Assembly (NCBI GenBank): GCA_963855995.1 | Contig: OY979731.1 | Location: 558,001-622,000, forward strand | Length of the DNA stretch: 64,000 bases | DNA from: Muricea muricata | Taxonomy: Eukaryota > Cnidaria > Anthozoa > Malacalcyonacea > Plexauridae | Reading direction: 5' to 3' | Shown here: in pieces, positions 10,549 through 23,255 of the stretch | Numbering within the stretch: the stretch's first letter is position 1 | Layout: every line of letters starts with the position of its first letter | Made by a program: the position numbers and the translations under genes | Notes under the pieces: generated by a model | Told to the model about the DNA's origin: nothing | Seen by the model: only the letters and a program-made list of their open reading frames with translations | The model's database searches: none

Positions 10549-11777
10549 AAATGCAACGAAAATCGCTATTGTGTAGTTGGACATTAAAAGTATTGGATTT
10601 TTATTCGACATGTAAGCATTCTCTAACTATTCTGTGCACGTTTTAGTCATTAAATGTTATCTTGTTTGAAAACCCATTCGGTCTGCTTACCAGGGTGAAA
10701 TCTATTTTAAAATCTAAGTTAAATATAGTTCAGATAAAGGATAAATCAACATGATCTTATAAATCTATACTCTCTTTTTGTCATGCCAGCAAGACCGTAA
10801 AAAGTATTCGCCACGATTTAAATTTCTTTCTATTTTACGGTTTCTATTTTCCTAATCTTAAATATTGACCTTCACGTTATAGATATTCCAGAGATTTTGC
10901 AAGACAAGCACAGACAACTGTGATGAGAGAAGCCACAGCCAAAAAGAACTTTCAAGAGGATTTAGTGGTAAAAACCCAAATATTACAATATACTTACTAT
11001 CATTGCAAATTCTCTATTATACCCCCCCCCCCCCCGGATTAATAGAGAGTTTATAATGATGATTATCATCATGTATCAAGTGCTGTACCAATAGTTTCTT
11101 CATTATTCTTTACAAATTTTAACTTACTTTTATTCTTTCTTTCTTTTTCTTCAAAACCTCTTCTGTTCTGATACACTGCACTCTATACAAGAAACATGCA
11201 AATTCAGACTTTCAGTTCAAATTCAAAGATGATTCCAAGCTAAAGGCAAGCGAGAACCATGATTTAATGAGTGTTTACATGACCAATGAGCTGCCTTTCA
11301 TTTGAATTGCAAGTCTGAATTTCCTGATCCGTTTAATTTCCCCTTTCTGTACTCCAATCTACTTTTCCTCCTGTTCACCCTCTTCTTTCCCGGGTACTCC
11401 TTCCAGGATAGCACCCCCTTCCACTGGTTTCTTTATCCTGCTTCTCCCCTTCTTTACCCCAATCCCCCTTATTTACTCCAATTTAATTTTCTTCCTCCTG
11501 TTTACTCTACTTCTTCGCCTAGTACCCGTCAGGGTAGTACCCCTTCCTTGACACTACTTCAATCTTTATGCTGCCCCCCCCCCCCACTACTCTCATAATT
11601 GTAAATTATTCATATGACGTAGTTACTGGAGAATTATTCATTCAGCTTGGCAATTACATTATATGATAACTACAGTGAAACACATTTTCATTAATTCATT
11701 ATGAGTTCCGCCTCATCGTCAGCAGTTTAGTTAAGTACCCGTGTTCCGGTGATTACTGATATTTTACAATTTTAACC

Positions 11778-11928
11778 ATCCAGTCAACATTCGCAAACCG
11801 GAGTACCCGGGATAAACCCACGACTGACTAACTCCTCACATGGGTGTCACGAGTCTGAAGTAAGGATTGAACCCACGACCTCACATGTGATAGGCGTTTG
11901 CTCTGACGATTGCGCCACTTGGCTATTA
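11778..11928 (-). mobile_element. tRNA-derived SINE-like repeat (right arm)
   Basis: Mirror copy of 4925-5075, with B box and A box on the minus strand. Confidence 0.65.
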
Positions 11929-12931
11929 CTGTGCAGGATCAAACAATCCTACACGAGAAATTTAAATGCCGTGGCGTTGACTTGTGTTTCACTGTAATCA
12001 TTTTGTAAGACAATTACTAAATAGTTTCCTGAGCAGGATAGCGTCATCCATGTACTTGGCATGTTGCCTTAGGTTCAACTTCAACATGAGTTTTCCCAAA
12101 TATCCCGAAATGCCGCGCGCATGTATGACACTATCTTGAAGAGGAAACCATTTGGTATTTTATTACTCTCTTATTTTTTATCAGTCATTTGCGCAATCAA
12201 TAAATATAATCCAGATTGGAGAAATTGTGGGCATTCTTGGGCGCCCGTTCTAGTTTCCTAACGTGGGCAATACTTTTTTCAATTTGTTTATTCACAAAAT
12301 CCATCTAGATTTACTTCAAAAAAATTTGAGAAAAATATATAAATATATTTGTCCGCGAAAGTTAGGGAACTGGAAATGACACCAGAAATGTCTTTAAATT
12401 CCGCCATTTTGTGTTGCGCTTTTCTTGGAGTTGCATAGATACAGTTTAAGCTTACACGTACACGTTCTACACTTGCTGTACTTCTTGCTATCGGAACATC
12501 ATCATGCCGGGAATTTGTCCATGAGTTTCTTCGTCGACTAACCTCTGTGACCTGTCACGCCTATTATAATTACTTAGTCCTCTCTAATGCTTGTGAACGT
12601 AGTTTTCTTTGCTTATCTTGTAAACAGTTTTCTGAACATCGTAATTTTTTTTTCAAAGAATGCCAAGTAAAAAGTGAATACAACAACCATCAACTAATGA
12701 CGCAACAAGATGGGAAAGAATTCATATCGACATAAGAAGTAAATCACAAGCCGTCTCCATCAGATGTTAAGATGCAAATACTATCACAATGTACGGTTTG
12801 TTAAAGTCAATTCAATTAAAGCTTAGTGTCCTATATTCTAAAATATTTTGTAACATTAATTTTCTCCTTATTTTATGTTGGTTGACTGGACACGAGTGAG
12901 CTAGTTACCTACTGGACCGGCGTGATGTTCC

Positions 12932-13021
12932 ATGAAGAGAGTGCGCCAACCAGATGAAACCATAAACAGCATGATGAAACGAGAACAACCGAAGCCAAGA
13001 AGATCCAAAGATAGAGTGAAA
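12932..13021 (+). other. Exon-like 30-codon ORF ending in a splice donor (right arm)
   Basis: Mirror copy of 3832-3921. ATG at 12932, open through AGAGTGAAA, then GTAAGT at 13022. Confidence 0.35.
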
Positions 13022-13990
13022 GTAAGTTTTTTGATTTTATCTTGTCGTTTCTATTTTCTTTAGCAGTTCAGCTTTCGTTTCAATAAAAATTAACATCTCG
13101 CACTAACGTTGCTAGTGTTGGCAGTGCTGTAAAAAGCACACAGGATCTTTCACTACATTAAACAATAAAAAAACAAAATTCGACTTTCGAGCGAATTAAA
13201 GCCTTTTGTTGGGGAGTTGGTCGTAAAGATAGAAATTTAATGCGCTGTCTGCCATCTTAGATTCATATTTGATCTCGTTGACACGTAAAATCTTAATTCC
13301 CAAACAACTTGAAGTAAGCTAGTTTTGATAGAAGTTACATTTCACCTGCAAAGTAATAGTTGAAGAGATATTGGTAATAAATTTGAGAGAGCTTTTGAGA
13401 GAGATTAGTGCGAGATATTAATTTTTATTGTTCGAAAGAGCTTTAAGAATTTACACATTCCTTACGTGTTGTTTAATTCTCGAGATATTTTGATTTAAAA
13501 TCATAAATTAGGGTAGCTGCAAGTTGTGTGCGTGTGAGAAATAAAGACTCCTTCACGGCTATGATTTTCTTTTGTGTTTTGTTCACGATTTACTAATGAT
13601 TCTCGAGATTTTAATAAAAAAAATTTCATATTAACAGCTTACACAATAATTTGGCCGGCCTAATTAATAAACTATTTTATTATACATTGCAGTTGTTTTA
13701 TGCGTTGTGATTGATCAGTTGTATGCAGATAAATGCGACTATCACACAATCTGCAGATAACTCAGTTATCTGCTAGCAGATAACTGAGTTATCTGGATGT
13801 TGAGCCTACGGTGCAGATTATTACAGTATGCGGTATTCGTTGGCATCAATGGTTGGCATGGCAACAACATTTTTTCGATATTTTCTGTTTCATGTTATGG
13901 CATCTTCCTTTTTAAGCTCTTCCGAGGGCGAAATGCGTCAATTGCTCGAGGAAAAAGACTTAAAATGTATAATAAAGCAATTATCGGATT

Positions 13991-14103
13991 CGGTTTTTGT
14001 GATATGCAAAATTATCAATCTCTCGGTAAGAGTTATCTGACTCGCCTTCGGCTCGGCTGATAACTCTTACCTCGACATTGATAATTCCGCATATCACAAA
14101 AAC
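13991..14103. repeat. Inverted repeat with GC-rich loop (right arm)
   Basis: Mirror copy of 2156-2268; the loop reads CTCGCCTTCGGCTCGGCTG. Confidence 0.7.
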
Positions 14104-15022
14104 CTCATCCAATAATTGTTTAATATGTTATAGTTTATAAATTACTCGTAACTATCATCTCATGATTTAATTCTTTCTACTATTGCAAAGGGTGATGGGA
14201 TGTGAAAAAAACGCACAAGAAAAGAAAAGAATGAACGATCCTGGACGACAAGACCCACAAAACAACAATCCACAAGAATGAGAAGACACGACATTGTAAT
14301 AGAAAGTAGTGGTAATGTGCAAGTTAGTAGAAAACAAGATACTTATTATTGAGGGATCAAAGAGGATTTAATAGATATTTCTCGTTAATGAAAAAGAGAA
14401 GACAGCAAATTAAGTGAAAAAAATTGGATTGAAATAACATTGATATCAAATACATTCAACAAAATAATTAAATAGAATACCTAGGAGTTTGGCAGTCAAT
14501 TTTCGAGTCAAAAAACAGGTAAAAATATGGTAAATGTCGACAATATTTTTTAAAGAAACAATACCTTAACGCCTGGAAATTTCGTCTCTAACATTTGGAT
14601 TTGGATATTTCTAAAAACAAAACAAAATAACATGTAGGATTGAACGTTTTACAAAAATAAGTTTCGTAATAATGCCACTAAATTATAGTTGATGCATTTG
14701 GTCACTATTTTTGGTTTGCACATGCCGTCATTTCGTGTGATTGGGCGCCATCTTGGTTGACTCTGCAGATTACTTCAGCTGTTTACAGCGAAACACTAGT
14801 GTCAATTTACTATTTCATCGTTAGTTTTAGCGTATTATGAATGATACTTTAAAGATGTATGGCTCGATAGGATCAGATATAATGAATAGATACTTTGTGG
14901 TTGCCATGTGTTTCAAACGTCAACAAAGATGGCGTCGATTGTAAACGATCAATTCCGTCGTTCTACCTTTAAAGAATGTGTTCTCTGGTTAAAAAGCGAG
15001 AAAATTTGACTTGTATTCCAAT

Positions 15023-15258
15023 TCACCGTAGCAAAACAAATGGTGGCATGTCGATTTTACCAGAGTTTAATGCGGGTATCAATCAAGAATAGCAGTGAAA
15101 TGATATTTAACATAAGCTAATGGACGGAATTTTAACACAAGTGACAAAATAACCTATCTGTCTGTTCCTCAAACGAGGTTAATTTATTTTAAGTTTTTAA
15201 ACGATTTCAGACCGCAAGGCATTCTGGTAAAATCAATACCCGCCATCTTTTTGCTACA
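15023..15258. mobile_element. MITE-like element, GTAGCAAAA family (right arm)
   Basis: Mirror copy of 868-1103 with the same inverted ends. Confidence 0.65.
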
Positions 15259-15759
15259 TTAAATTCCCAAGGGAATATATCATTTCTTTGTTTCTTAGCT
15301 AATTTGGTTCATACATCCATGCAAATCAGTAGGATCATTATATTTTTTTGTGCATTTTAAATTCCCATGGGAATACGGCATGCTTTGTTTCAATGGTGAT
15401 GCGTCTGTTTATGGTAATTACTGCATAATGCGAATCCTCTTTGATTATTAATATGATAAGTATCTTGGTGCTTTCAGATTTGTTTTGGTAAGCAGGAACA
15501 ATGAAGTCATTGTTTGTGTACACTAAAGCAAATTACGAAGGTGGTTTGAGAGCAGCTGCGAGGTACCATGCAAATGAAGGCGTTTCGGTTAAATAAGTGT
15601 GAGAATTACGGCATTAAAAATTGCATGTCATTTACACTTAAGGATATAAGTTGCCAAAAAAAAAAACAACTTTAGTGAATCTGTTGAGTTTCAATTGCTT
15701 TTTATTTTTGCCTAATTCTCATGCTTATTTGACCCAGCCTTGGACTTTGGTAAGTATCA

Positions 15760-16001
15760 GGGGCCGGTTGTATCAAAGGCGTTTAGCTTAAACGGTGGAT
15801 AAGTCAAAAATATGAAACACGTTTCCATGTTGTATAAACAAACCAGCTGAAGTTATTTGACCTGAGAAGAACAATTATATATAAAACTAAATATTTATTC
15901 TATTTCAACTCATAATTTCGGTTCCGTACTAGGTGTAAAACTGATTTTTAAATTTCACTTATCCACCGTTTAAGCTAAACGCCTTTGATACAACCGGCCC
16001 C
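15760..16001. mobile_element. MITE-like element with 45-bp terminal inverted repeats (right arm copy)
   Basis: This is the mirror copy of the element at 124-365, with the same GGGGCCGG ends. Confidence 0.8.
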
Positions 16002-16124
16002 AGGTTTATATTTACTCCGGAACAGTTAACACAACGAAAAGCCCATGCCCATTCAGCTAAGGTTTTACGTTTGAAAATTCAATCAAAAACTCAGTCTAAG
16101 TGGGTTTAAGTAGCTAGAGATAAC

Positions 16125-16837
16125 GTAATTTATCTTTTTATTTTGCTTTTTTGTTTATAACGTAATTTATTAGCTAAATGTATGGACTGCGAGGGTGTGC
16201 GCCGTGTGTAAGTTGCATGGGATTAGGTTTATTAAAGGAATTAAAATTTTTGAAAGTATGCTTAAAAACCAAAATCTGTCGTCACTTCTAACAAAACAGT
16301 TAAGAGTAGGTTTCAACATCAACTAAATTGATCTATACTATTAACTAAGAAAAATGCGAATTAAGTTTTATATTTTGCAAGCAAATTTTAAATAGAATTC
16401 TCACCTGTTTTTATGTACGAGCTTTTTCTGTTTACGTTTGATCTAAAATATCCAAATAAATTGCATTTAAAATGCATACTTTACCGAAATTTTAACTCTT
16501 TTAATTTTCGAAATTGGGTGGCAGTCGGGGTGGTGGTGGTGCATGCGGGTTTATCAGCTGTGAGTGACTGTGCGATGGTGAGGAAAGTGAAGGTAACGAA
16601 TGGAATGCAGGAGCTTAGAACTGAGGAAGACAGCTTAGAACTGAGGCAGGTAGGCAGTTGGTAGGATCAGCGGGGGGCACTTGACATTTTGGCTTTGGGA
16701 ATCAAATTTGCATGCTAAGTACTTAAGTCACTAACGTTTGTTGTTTTAATTTGTTAGGTACGCGCGGCTGCTCTCTAGGGAAGATCAACTTAGCAATTGT
16801 ATTAGCACTTGCAAAGTTGGTCTTCTCTTTGCCGGCT
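16125..16837. other. AT-rich intergenic stretch outside the palindrome
   Basis: I see no gene or recognisable element here. An 83-codon frame (16413-16664) is present but has no protein-like signature that I recognise. Confidence 0.5.
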
Positions 16838-16965
16838 ACCCCGGCCAGTTCTCCGAGTGCTACTTCCACCGTGAATAAGTAGAAGTACTTGTACTACATG
16901 TATAAGTACTTCTACTTAGGTGGAAGTGGCACTTGGGGAGCTGGCCGGGGTAGGGGGATTTTTTT
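16838..16965. repeat. Inverted repeat of about 128 bp
   Basis: CTACCCCGGCCAG at the left end is mirrored by CTGGCCGGGGTAG at the right end, and the inner AGTAGAAGTACTT is mirrored by AAGTACTTCTACT, centred near 16900. A further perfect palindrome AATTCCCATGGGAATT follows at about 16979-16994. It resembles a MITE-type fold-back. Confidence 0.65.
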
Positions 16966-17144
16966 TATTCAATTTCTCAATTCCCATGGGAATTGAATTT
17001 TTAATTAAAAAGGGGTCACAAGTAAATTTTGTAAACAATTTATTGAAAAAATTTGTAAAGATTACATACAATTTGAATAACAATAAAAAGAGATTAACTA
17101 CCACACATTGTACTTATTAAAATAACAACAGAAGAAAACAGAAC

Positions 17145-17216
17145 ATGGCAGAGAGAACAATAACACAAGTGAATGAACAAAGTCCTAAAAAACTTGGGTC
17201 TTTTCAACGTAAGTAA
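17145..17216 (+). other. Short ORF running into a splice-donor consensus
   Basis: ATG at 17145 opens MAERTITQVNEQSPKKLGSF and reaches CAAC|GTAAGTA, a strong donor match, before a TAA. A second short ORF follows at 17246. The two may belong to one eroded gene or element, but no acceptor joins them in phase at this short distance. Not recognised. Confidence 0.2.
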
Positions 17217-17245
17217 ATGTTTATACTTCAAAATATATTATAACA

Positions 17246-17392
17246 ATGAAACAACTTGAAGTGATAAATTTTGAGAGTTTTGCAAAGGTTTACCCAGCAT
17301 ATAACGAGTTGTTTCACAATTACAAAGAAAAACATGTGGCTCAAAACATGCAACTGATAGAGATGACGAGAAGGCTTAACAAGTCTAAGTAG
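17246..17392 (+). other. Short ORF of 48 codons, unrecognised
   Basis: ATG to TAG encoding MKQLEVINFESFAKVYPAYN and a basic, probably helical C-terminus ending RRLNKSK. The codon composition looks less random than the surroundings. No homology recognised and no copy seen elsewhere in the window. Confidence 0.2.
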
Positions 17393-17454
17393 AAAGGTTT
17401 TCAAAAGTTAGTCACATTTTTATAACCATATGTAACTACCCTGTCAACTCTCCC

Positions 17455-17500
17455 AGTGGGAAGAACCGGAGTACCCGGAGAAAACCCACGAGTTTTGGCG
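17455..17500 (-). mobile_element. Fragment of SINE tail
   Basis: CGGAGTACCCGGAGAAAACC is the reverse complement of a sequence closely resembling the tail of the tRNA-derived repeat at 4925-5075. The tRNA-like head is absent. Confidence 0.5.
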
Positions 17501-17805
17501 GAGCGTTGACCAACGCTTTTTCAAATACAGCCAGCCTCACAGAAGAAAGGTATTTTTGTCAAAAGAAAAATATCATTTTTAATCAATTGTGCTTTTATAA
17601 GTCAGAAAAAATACATGCACGAATTACCAACGAATTTTGATGGCTTTGAGACATGTAACGTGGGCACATAATTCTTCCTAAAAATACTTTTTTGTACTCG
17701 AAACAACCCTTCAAAACGTCGAAAAACAACGAAGAAACGATTTTTTTATAAATTCCAAATTGACCAAGCTGTAATGTTCGGAGCCACATTTTTCTTATTG
17801 CGTTT

Positions 17806-18326
17806 CTAACCTGACAATGTGAAATGCACTAAACATTGCTACCTTTATTTTTTTTAACAAAAAATTCAAAAATACATAGAATAAAAACCAAGCATTTTTA
17901 GAATATTGTGTGTAGCACGACATTTTTCAGAAACCAATCTCTTACACTTTTCTTTGCATAACAGTGCATGCGATCTATTTTTCGCAAAAAAATACAAAGA
18001 AAGTCTCAGACATCTCATTTTTCTGGTGGGCACAAGAACAGAAGCTTTTTGTTCAAATTGTGATAATTTATTTGAGATAACTTTGGGCAAAATTCTATTT
18101 TTCATTGAAAACAGCCGAAAAATCAATGCTTTGGCTTTGCCCAGCAACTAATGAAGTCACTCGATAGTGAAGTTGCTTTATATACAATTGATAGTTTCAG
18201 TGTTAAAGAGACCAAAATAAAAGTAGAAATACATAACTTAGATTGATCTTGGATTGAAAAGTAAAAAATTTATTTGAAGAATCAATTTAAATTTAGTCTT
18301 TTTGGAAGGTACCATTGTCAGGTTAG
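17806..18326. mobile_element. Possible MITE with 14-bp terminal inverted repeats
   Basis: CTAACCTGACAATG at 17806-17819 is perfectly mirrored by CATTGTCAGGTTAG at 18313-18326, enclosing about 520 AT-rich bases. Overlapping frames on both strands inside are unrecognised. No target duplication is obvious, so the call rests on the inverted ends alone. Confidence 0.4.
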
Positions 18327-20600
18327 GAACATATCTCTTTGAAGTATAAATTCATCTTTACTTACTTGTTGAAAAGACTATATTCAAGAGCCATGTAAAC
18401 CTGTTTTCTTATATTATTATTACCACGCAAGTATTACAAAGTGGAATATTTGAAATGTAAACTTGAACTGAAGCAAAGGAAATGCACATACAAATTCAGA
18501 AATATTTCAATTGCCAAAATACAAATTCACCACAACCAAACAATATAAAAAGTTCCAGTAGGCAATATGTTGTAATTTTAATTAAGAAACTTATAAAGTA
18601 ATAAATCATACAGGAAACACAAAAGAAATCATTTTCTCATCTTACAGAATCGGTATTTTCAAAATCACTTTGCTATAGATCTGATGTATAAAATTGACGA
18701 GTTTCACAAGCCATTTACAACATTCGCATCTGTGTATGTCAGATATCTCGCCTTCAGCTTGGGTTTGTATATCCGATACAACCCGGTCACTTGTATTGTA
18801 AATAGTACAAATCAAAATTGTTATCAAATCAAAGTCTCAAACTAATTTAAATTATTCTACTCCATATAATGCCAGACAGTTTTACTTTTTCTCAGGAAAG
18901 ACCTTATGTTCAACAAGGTAAATTTGGCATGTTAATTAAGAAGTCTGTAAAATTTGAAATTGCATAGTATCAACTAAAAGCTTCATGTGACTTAAAACTT
19001 TTTCAAGTCGATGTAATACGAAGAACTCTGGTAAAGTATTTACTGTATCCAGGCATCAATAGAAAACTTTTAAAATTAAAAATTGTAGTTACTTATACTT
19101 ATTATTGGCCAACATCTGTACTGCTTGTTTATCTAGAAAATCTGGCATACTGTCAATTTTTTTAGTCCAAGGAAACTTTTTTACTCTTAAATTCTTACAT
19201 CCGCCACATCTTTTCTTTGCTAATAAAAAGAGCCCACAGAATTTATTTGGCAAGTTGTGGTTTTCTTTTTCATTTAAGATATGTAATTAATTGATAAAGT
19301 TAAAGAACAACTGCATCAGTTCATCTCAATTCCAAACAAGTTCCACTTTGTAAACAAAAGACAATATGCTAGCTTATTTTGTCCTTAATAAGTAGTTCAT
19401 CTTAAAGTTTGAAAGTCAACATTCTAGTACAAAATCGCAAAGTCTGTATCTAAGATAAATTACCAGTAGTATAAAATATTACAAAGTATTTTTTTAACTT
19501 TAAAGGGTCCAATATAACATTGAGAACTATTGTGATTTTCAAATGAACTTTCCAAACTTTCAAATGAACACTCAAAGCCAGCTTAAACAAAAGATGATTG
19601 AGATAGTAAACCAGGAAATAACATAGGTGTTGTAATTTTTTATCAAAAATATGATATAGTGCATATAACAGAAACATTTCAATTAAAAAGTAGAAATATA
19701 TTTCCTGTGGTTAGTTTTAATTGCTACATATATTGAAATTTTAGTATAATAATGGATGTTTTTGTTTCTGGCAAAGTCACCTCAATCTCCTTATGTTTAA
19801 CCAACATTACAAAGTCAAATAATGACAAACACGAATGATTAAACACAAATTTATATTTTAATGGGTAAAAATAAATATGTCCAAATTAGTATAATCATGC
19901 ATATAGGTCTAGTAGGGTACCAATTTTTAGAAACAGAATTGTGTTGTTTAGAGGCATAACATATAAAATTGCTAGATGTGATATTTCAGTTTTTTAAGAA
20001 AGCCTTTTGTATGTGTTTTCATGAACTCTTGGGCCATAATTCAATTGATTTGAACCAAATAAGATTCTAACTTTCTTTTAAAACACAGTTCATCATTATT
20101 TGACTTTTTCTAAGATTAAAATGCTTCTGGAGCACATGAGATTCCACGGTATGTGTACCCACAAAATAATCGTCAAATTAGGTGAGAATGAAACCGTCAT
20201 GTCCAAAATTATACCGTCCCAAATTGTCCCATATTCAATATTGTACATGCAATATTCCAATACCTTTAACAATTTCATTTTTCATAATCTGCCAGTTGTT
20301 GAGAGGAGGTTAAGCATTTTGTCGATCTACAAACAAATTTCAAAGAATTCTATTGAAGATAGATAACTGAAATGGTAAACAAACTGCAAAAGATAACAAT
20401 GCAAGTGGTTGTGTAAAAACTAAAGACCACGTAAAGTCGGCCATTCTGTACAGTGTTTGGATTTGACAGTTTGAATTTTAATTGCCTCAAGAAAAGTCTA
20501 AAAGGCATTAAAAACATAACATTCCTTGTTCTTTTTTAACCTCCCGACCTTGCACGACTCCCACATCCTGCTCCGTCTCCTCCTATCCACCTCCCACCCT
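18327..20600. other. AT-rich intergenic stretch
   Basis: No gene, long repeat or RNA gene that I can support. Several reading frames of 60-90 codons occur on both strands, as expected by chance, and none looks protein-like. Confidence 0.5.
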
Positions 20601-20601
20601 C

Positions 20602-21108
20602 AAGGCCCTGTCACACGGTGCAATTTTTCTTGCACTTGTAACTGCTCCGTCTCCTTCTCTATCCACCTCTTACCCTTAAGGCCTTGTCACACGGTGCACT
20701 TTTCCTTGTATTCACCGTAGCAAAAAAGATGGCGACATGTCGATTTTACCAGAATGCATTGCAGGTATCAAGAAAGAATACGTGGGAAAAGATGACAAGA
20801 AACAAAGCTACTGGATTGAAATTTTAACACAAGTGTGAAAATAACCTATTGTCTTCTGTCTGTTCTTTAAAAGACGTTAATTTGCCTTTTTAAACAATTT
20901 CAGACTACCATGCACTCTGGTAAAATCGACATTTGCCATCTTTTTTGCTACAGGGAAAATCTACTCTTAAGTAAATTTGTGACAAATGTTTGGTACGTTA
21001 AAAAACCCCAGCAAACTGTGATGGAAACTTGCATTTGCCAATTTTACATCTCCCAATAGTAGAATTGCATTTCAAGTTGCAAGAAAAATTGCATTGTGAC
21101 AGGACCTT
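20602..21108. mobile_element. MITE-like element with nested insertion
   Basis: AAGGCCCTGTCACACGGTGC near 20602 is mirrored, with a few mismatches, by GCATTGTGACAGGACCTT ending at 21108. The adjoining AATTTTTCTTGC is mirrored by GCAAGAAAAATT. A second copy of the left end (AAGGCCTTGTCACACGGTGC) lies at about 20680, and the GTAGCAAAA element at 20708-20955 sits inside. Confidence 0.65.
20708..20955. mobile_element. MITE-like element, GTAGCAAAA family, third copy
   Basis: GTAGCAAAAAAGATGGCGAC and CCATCTTTTTTGCTAC are inverted ends, with CTGGTAAAATCGACA inside, as in the palindrome-arm copies at 868-1103. It is nested in the 20602-21108 element. Confidence 0.65.
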
Positions 21109-21297
21109 TATTCTCCAGTGTTCCCGCCAACCTGCTCCCACCATTAGATGGAAAGTCCTTTTTTCACTACATTTTAGTAATTAGGCTACCCCCCTCCTCT
21201 CACAAGTCTGTAATCGCCTGACGAAATCAATTGGTCGACAGTCCAAGGCATGTTTTGTAATCGAAATTCACAAAATTAAAATTAAATTGCCTTTTTA

Positions 21298-21325
21298 CTC
21301 CGCCTGCCGTAGGCGAGGCGGAGTT
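21298..21325. repeat. Hairpin ACTCCGCCTGCC...GGCGGAG
   Basis: Short palindrome around CCGTAGGCGAGG. The 12-mer ACTCCGCCTGCC is matched in inverted orientation by GGCAGGCGGAGT near 25448, so the two may be the outer ends of a 4.2-kb element enclosing the long inverted repeat and the minisatellite. Confidence 0.4.
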
Positions 21326-22227
21326 TTAAATTCGCCCGGTTTCTGTTTTTTTTTTTTTCGGTGTCAGAAGTCGGTGCCGCCGCTAATGGGTGATACCGCT
21401 GGGCACAAGCCGCGTGAGCCGACCTAAACACGTCGTTTAAACTCAATTTCCAGCGGAATATGTCAACAAAACACGCATTTTAACATGTATGCTAGAACAT
21501 CTAAACCGCAAGAAGGTTTTACGTGCAAAAATTCTCATGCAAAATGTTTTAAAACGACAAATTCCACCGCGAAACTTTACCGAGGAGCGATGAGAGCGTG
21601 CTTCCGTCATTTTCTGTTGTATTCCTACTTTTAAGGAAATTTAGAAATTTCTACACAAGAATCAAACGCAAATTCTACTGAAATATCTACATAGTCCAGG
21701 ACCTGTATAGGAGTTTGTATGCATTTCATTTGCCACAAGTAATCTCAACTATTTTAGGGTAAAACGACCATGCCGATCAACATGGCATATGTGCCAAAAC
21801 CCGAATCCGGGGCGAAAGTCCTCAAAATGACTCCACCTTGAAACGGCAGTGTCGACATAGCTCTAACCTCAGACCAATGCGAGCAACGGCCTTTCTGAAG
21901 TGCCTATAATGTTTAGAAGGGTTGTTTATAGGGGTGGTTATTAGAAGCAAAATATTGCCTAACTGTAATATTTTCCAAGAAAATCATCATTCAACATGCC
22001 TGGTCAGCAGCTAATTATGCATAAAATCACTAAAATTGCTGGCAGAAATTAAATTTTCATATTTCCTAAAAAAAATTATTATAACATGAAAAACCATGTT
22101 CAATTGAATCAAATTCTTACAGATTTCAAAAGGATTGACCCTATTTTGTTGATATACAAGACATTGTATTTCACTTACCCCCCGCAAAAACACGATTCCA
22201 GCCATATTTTCCATCTTGTTCGCTTTT

Positions 22228-22386
22228 TTATCGCCGAGTAGCGGAAGTCTCATACAATTCTTGTACTTTCCCATAATCACAGATGACTAAAGAACAACTC
22301 ATCCCATTTTCGACTTGTTCTGAGACTGTGCTGTCTACTTTATCCTCGATTTTGTATCCTCGACAATTAGCCAAAATTGCCGCCAT
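22228..22386 (-). other. Outward-facing 52-codon ORF in the left arm of the 2.26-kb inverted repeat
   Basis: ATG at 22386 (in a CGTAATGGCGGCA context) encodes MAAILANCRGYKIEDKVDST and ends with TAA at 22228. The mirror ORF at 23256-23414 has the same start, stop and length with about ten amino-acid differences. Most differences change the residue, which argues against strong selection on this frame. An overlapping 89-codon frame (22011-22280) is also open in both arms. Confidence 0.25.
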
Positions 22387-23255
22387 TACGAAGTCTTGTC
22401 GCTTTTGTGTCCGATAAATGTGACTTCTTCGTCCTTATGTGTATTTATATTAAGTAATCCAACAGCACTTTATACTACTGAATTTCTAAAGGTGATTTTG
22501 TAAACTTCTATCAATTTTCAATATAAAAATCCACCCACATAAAATCGAGTGTCTTCAAGCTTCGAAATATTTTGAAAGTCACGGGCAATCATCACGAAAA
22601 TTCCTCGTGGGCGATCATACCGGGGGAGTGAATATTTTCACGAATACGTTTGCTCGTTTCCACAGCAAGCCAAGTAAACATTTCATATTATTCTATGTTC
22701 ATGTATATTTGCGTATTGTTTTGTTTTTAAGCTTCAACTAAAAGAAAATCAGACAGACTTACGCATTTCCCCATTTTTATTTAAAAGGCGATTTTTATTA
22801 TGCCAAAGTGTAAAATAACTAAGCGTCTAAGCCACTAAAAGCCACTATTAGCCCACTAAGATTTTAAAATTGAAACGTACGCATCTGCACTGGCATAGCC
22901 CTCAAAATAAACATGGGAGAAATGCATAACTGTCAGATTTTCTTGTAGTTAAAGCTTAAAAACAAAATAATACGCAAATATAAACATGCAAACGCATTCG
23001 TGAAAATATTCACTCCCTCCGGTATGGTCGCCCACGAGGAATTTTCGTGACGATTGCGCGTGACTTTCAAATTATTTTGAAGCTCGAAGAGACTCGATTT
23101 TATGTGGGTGGATTTTTATATTGAAATTTGATCAAATTTAACAAAATGACCTTCAGAAATTCAATAGTATAAAGTATTGTTGGATTACATAGTATAAATA
23201 CACACAAAGACGAAGAAGTCACATTTATTGGACAGAAAAGCGGCAAGACTTCGTA

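Larger units (their letters stand above)
1..16124. repeat. Giant inverted repeat (palindrome), about 16.1 kb
   Basis: The first bases (GTTATCTCTAGCTAC) recur as reverse complement ending at 16124 (GTAGCTAGAGATAAC), and the match continues inward to 8150/8726. Coordinates of paired sites sum to 16125 in the outer part, 16259 after the first left-arm insertion, about 16853 after the next two, 16848-16849 further in, and 16876 at the inner edge, so the steps record arm-specific indels. In 6238-6489 versus 10360-10611 I count about three substitutions. The outer limit is unknown because the left arm reaches the window edge. It may be a real inverted duplication, a fold-back element, or two haplotypes joined head to head by assembly. 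Confidence 0.95.
8726..16124 (-). repeat. Right arm of the giant palindrome
   Basis: This is the reverse complement of 1-8150 and lacks the four larger left-arm insertions. Poly-C tracts (11022-11035 and about 11574-11585) mirror the poly-G tracts of the left arm but differ in length, as expected for slippage or sequencing error. No recognisable long gene is present. Stretches not listed separately are the mirror of the left-arm stretches and hold nothing further that I can name. Confidence 0.93.

Noticed and set aside
1-16124. Polinton, virus-like or other autonomous giant transposon
   Set aside because: No polymerase, integrase, capsid or helicase-like frame is visible anywhere in either arm, and the repeats are arms of one palindrome rather than terminal repeats around a gene set.
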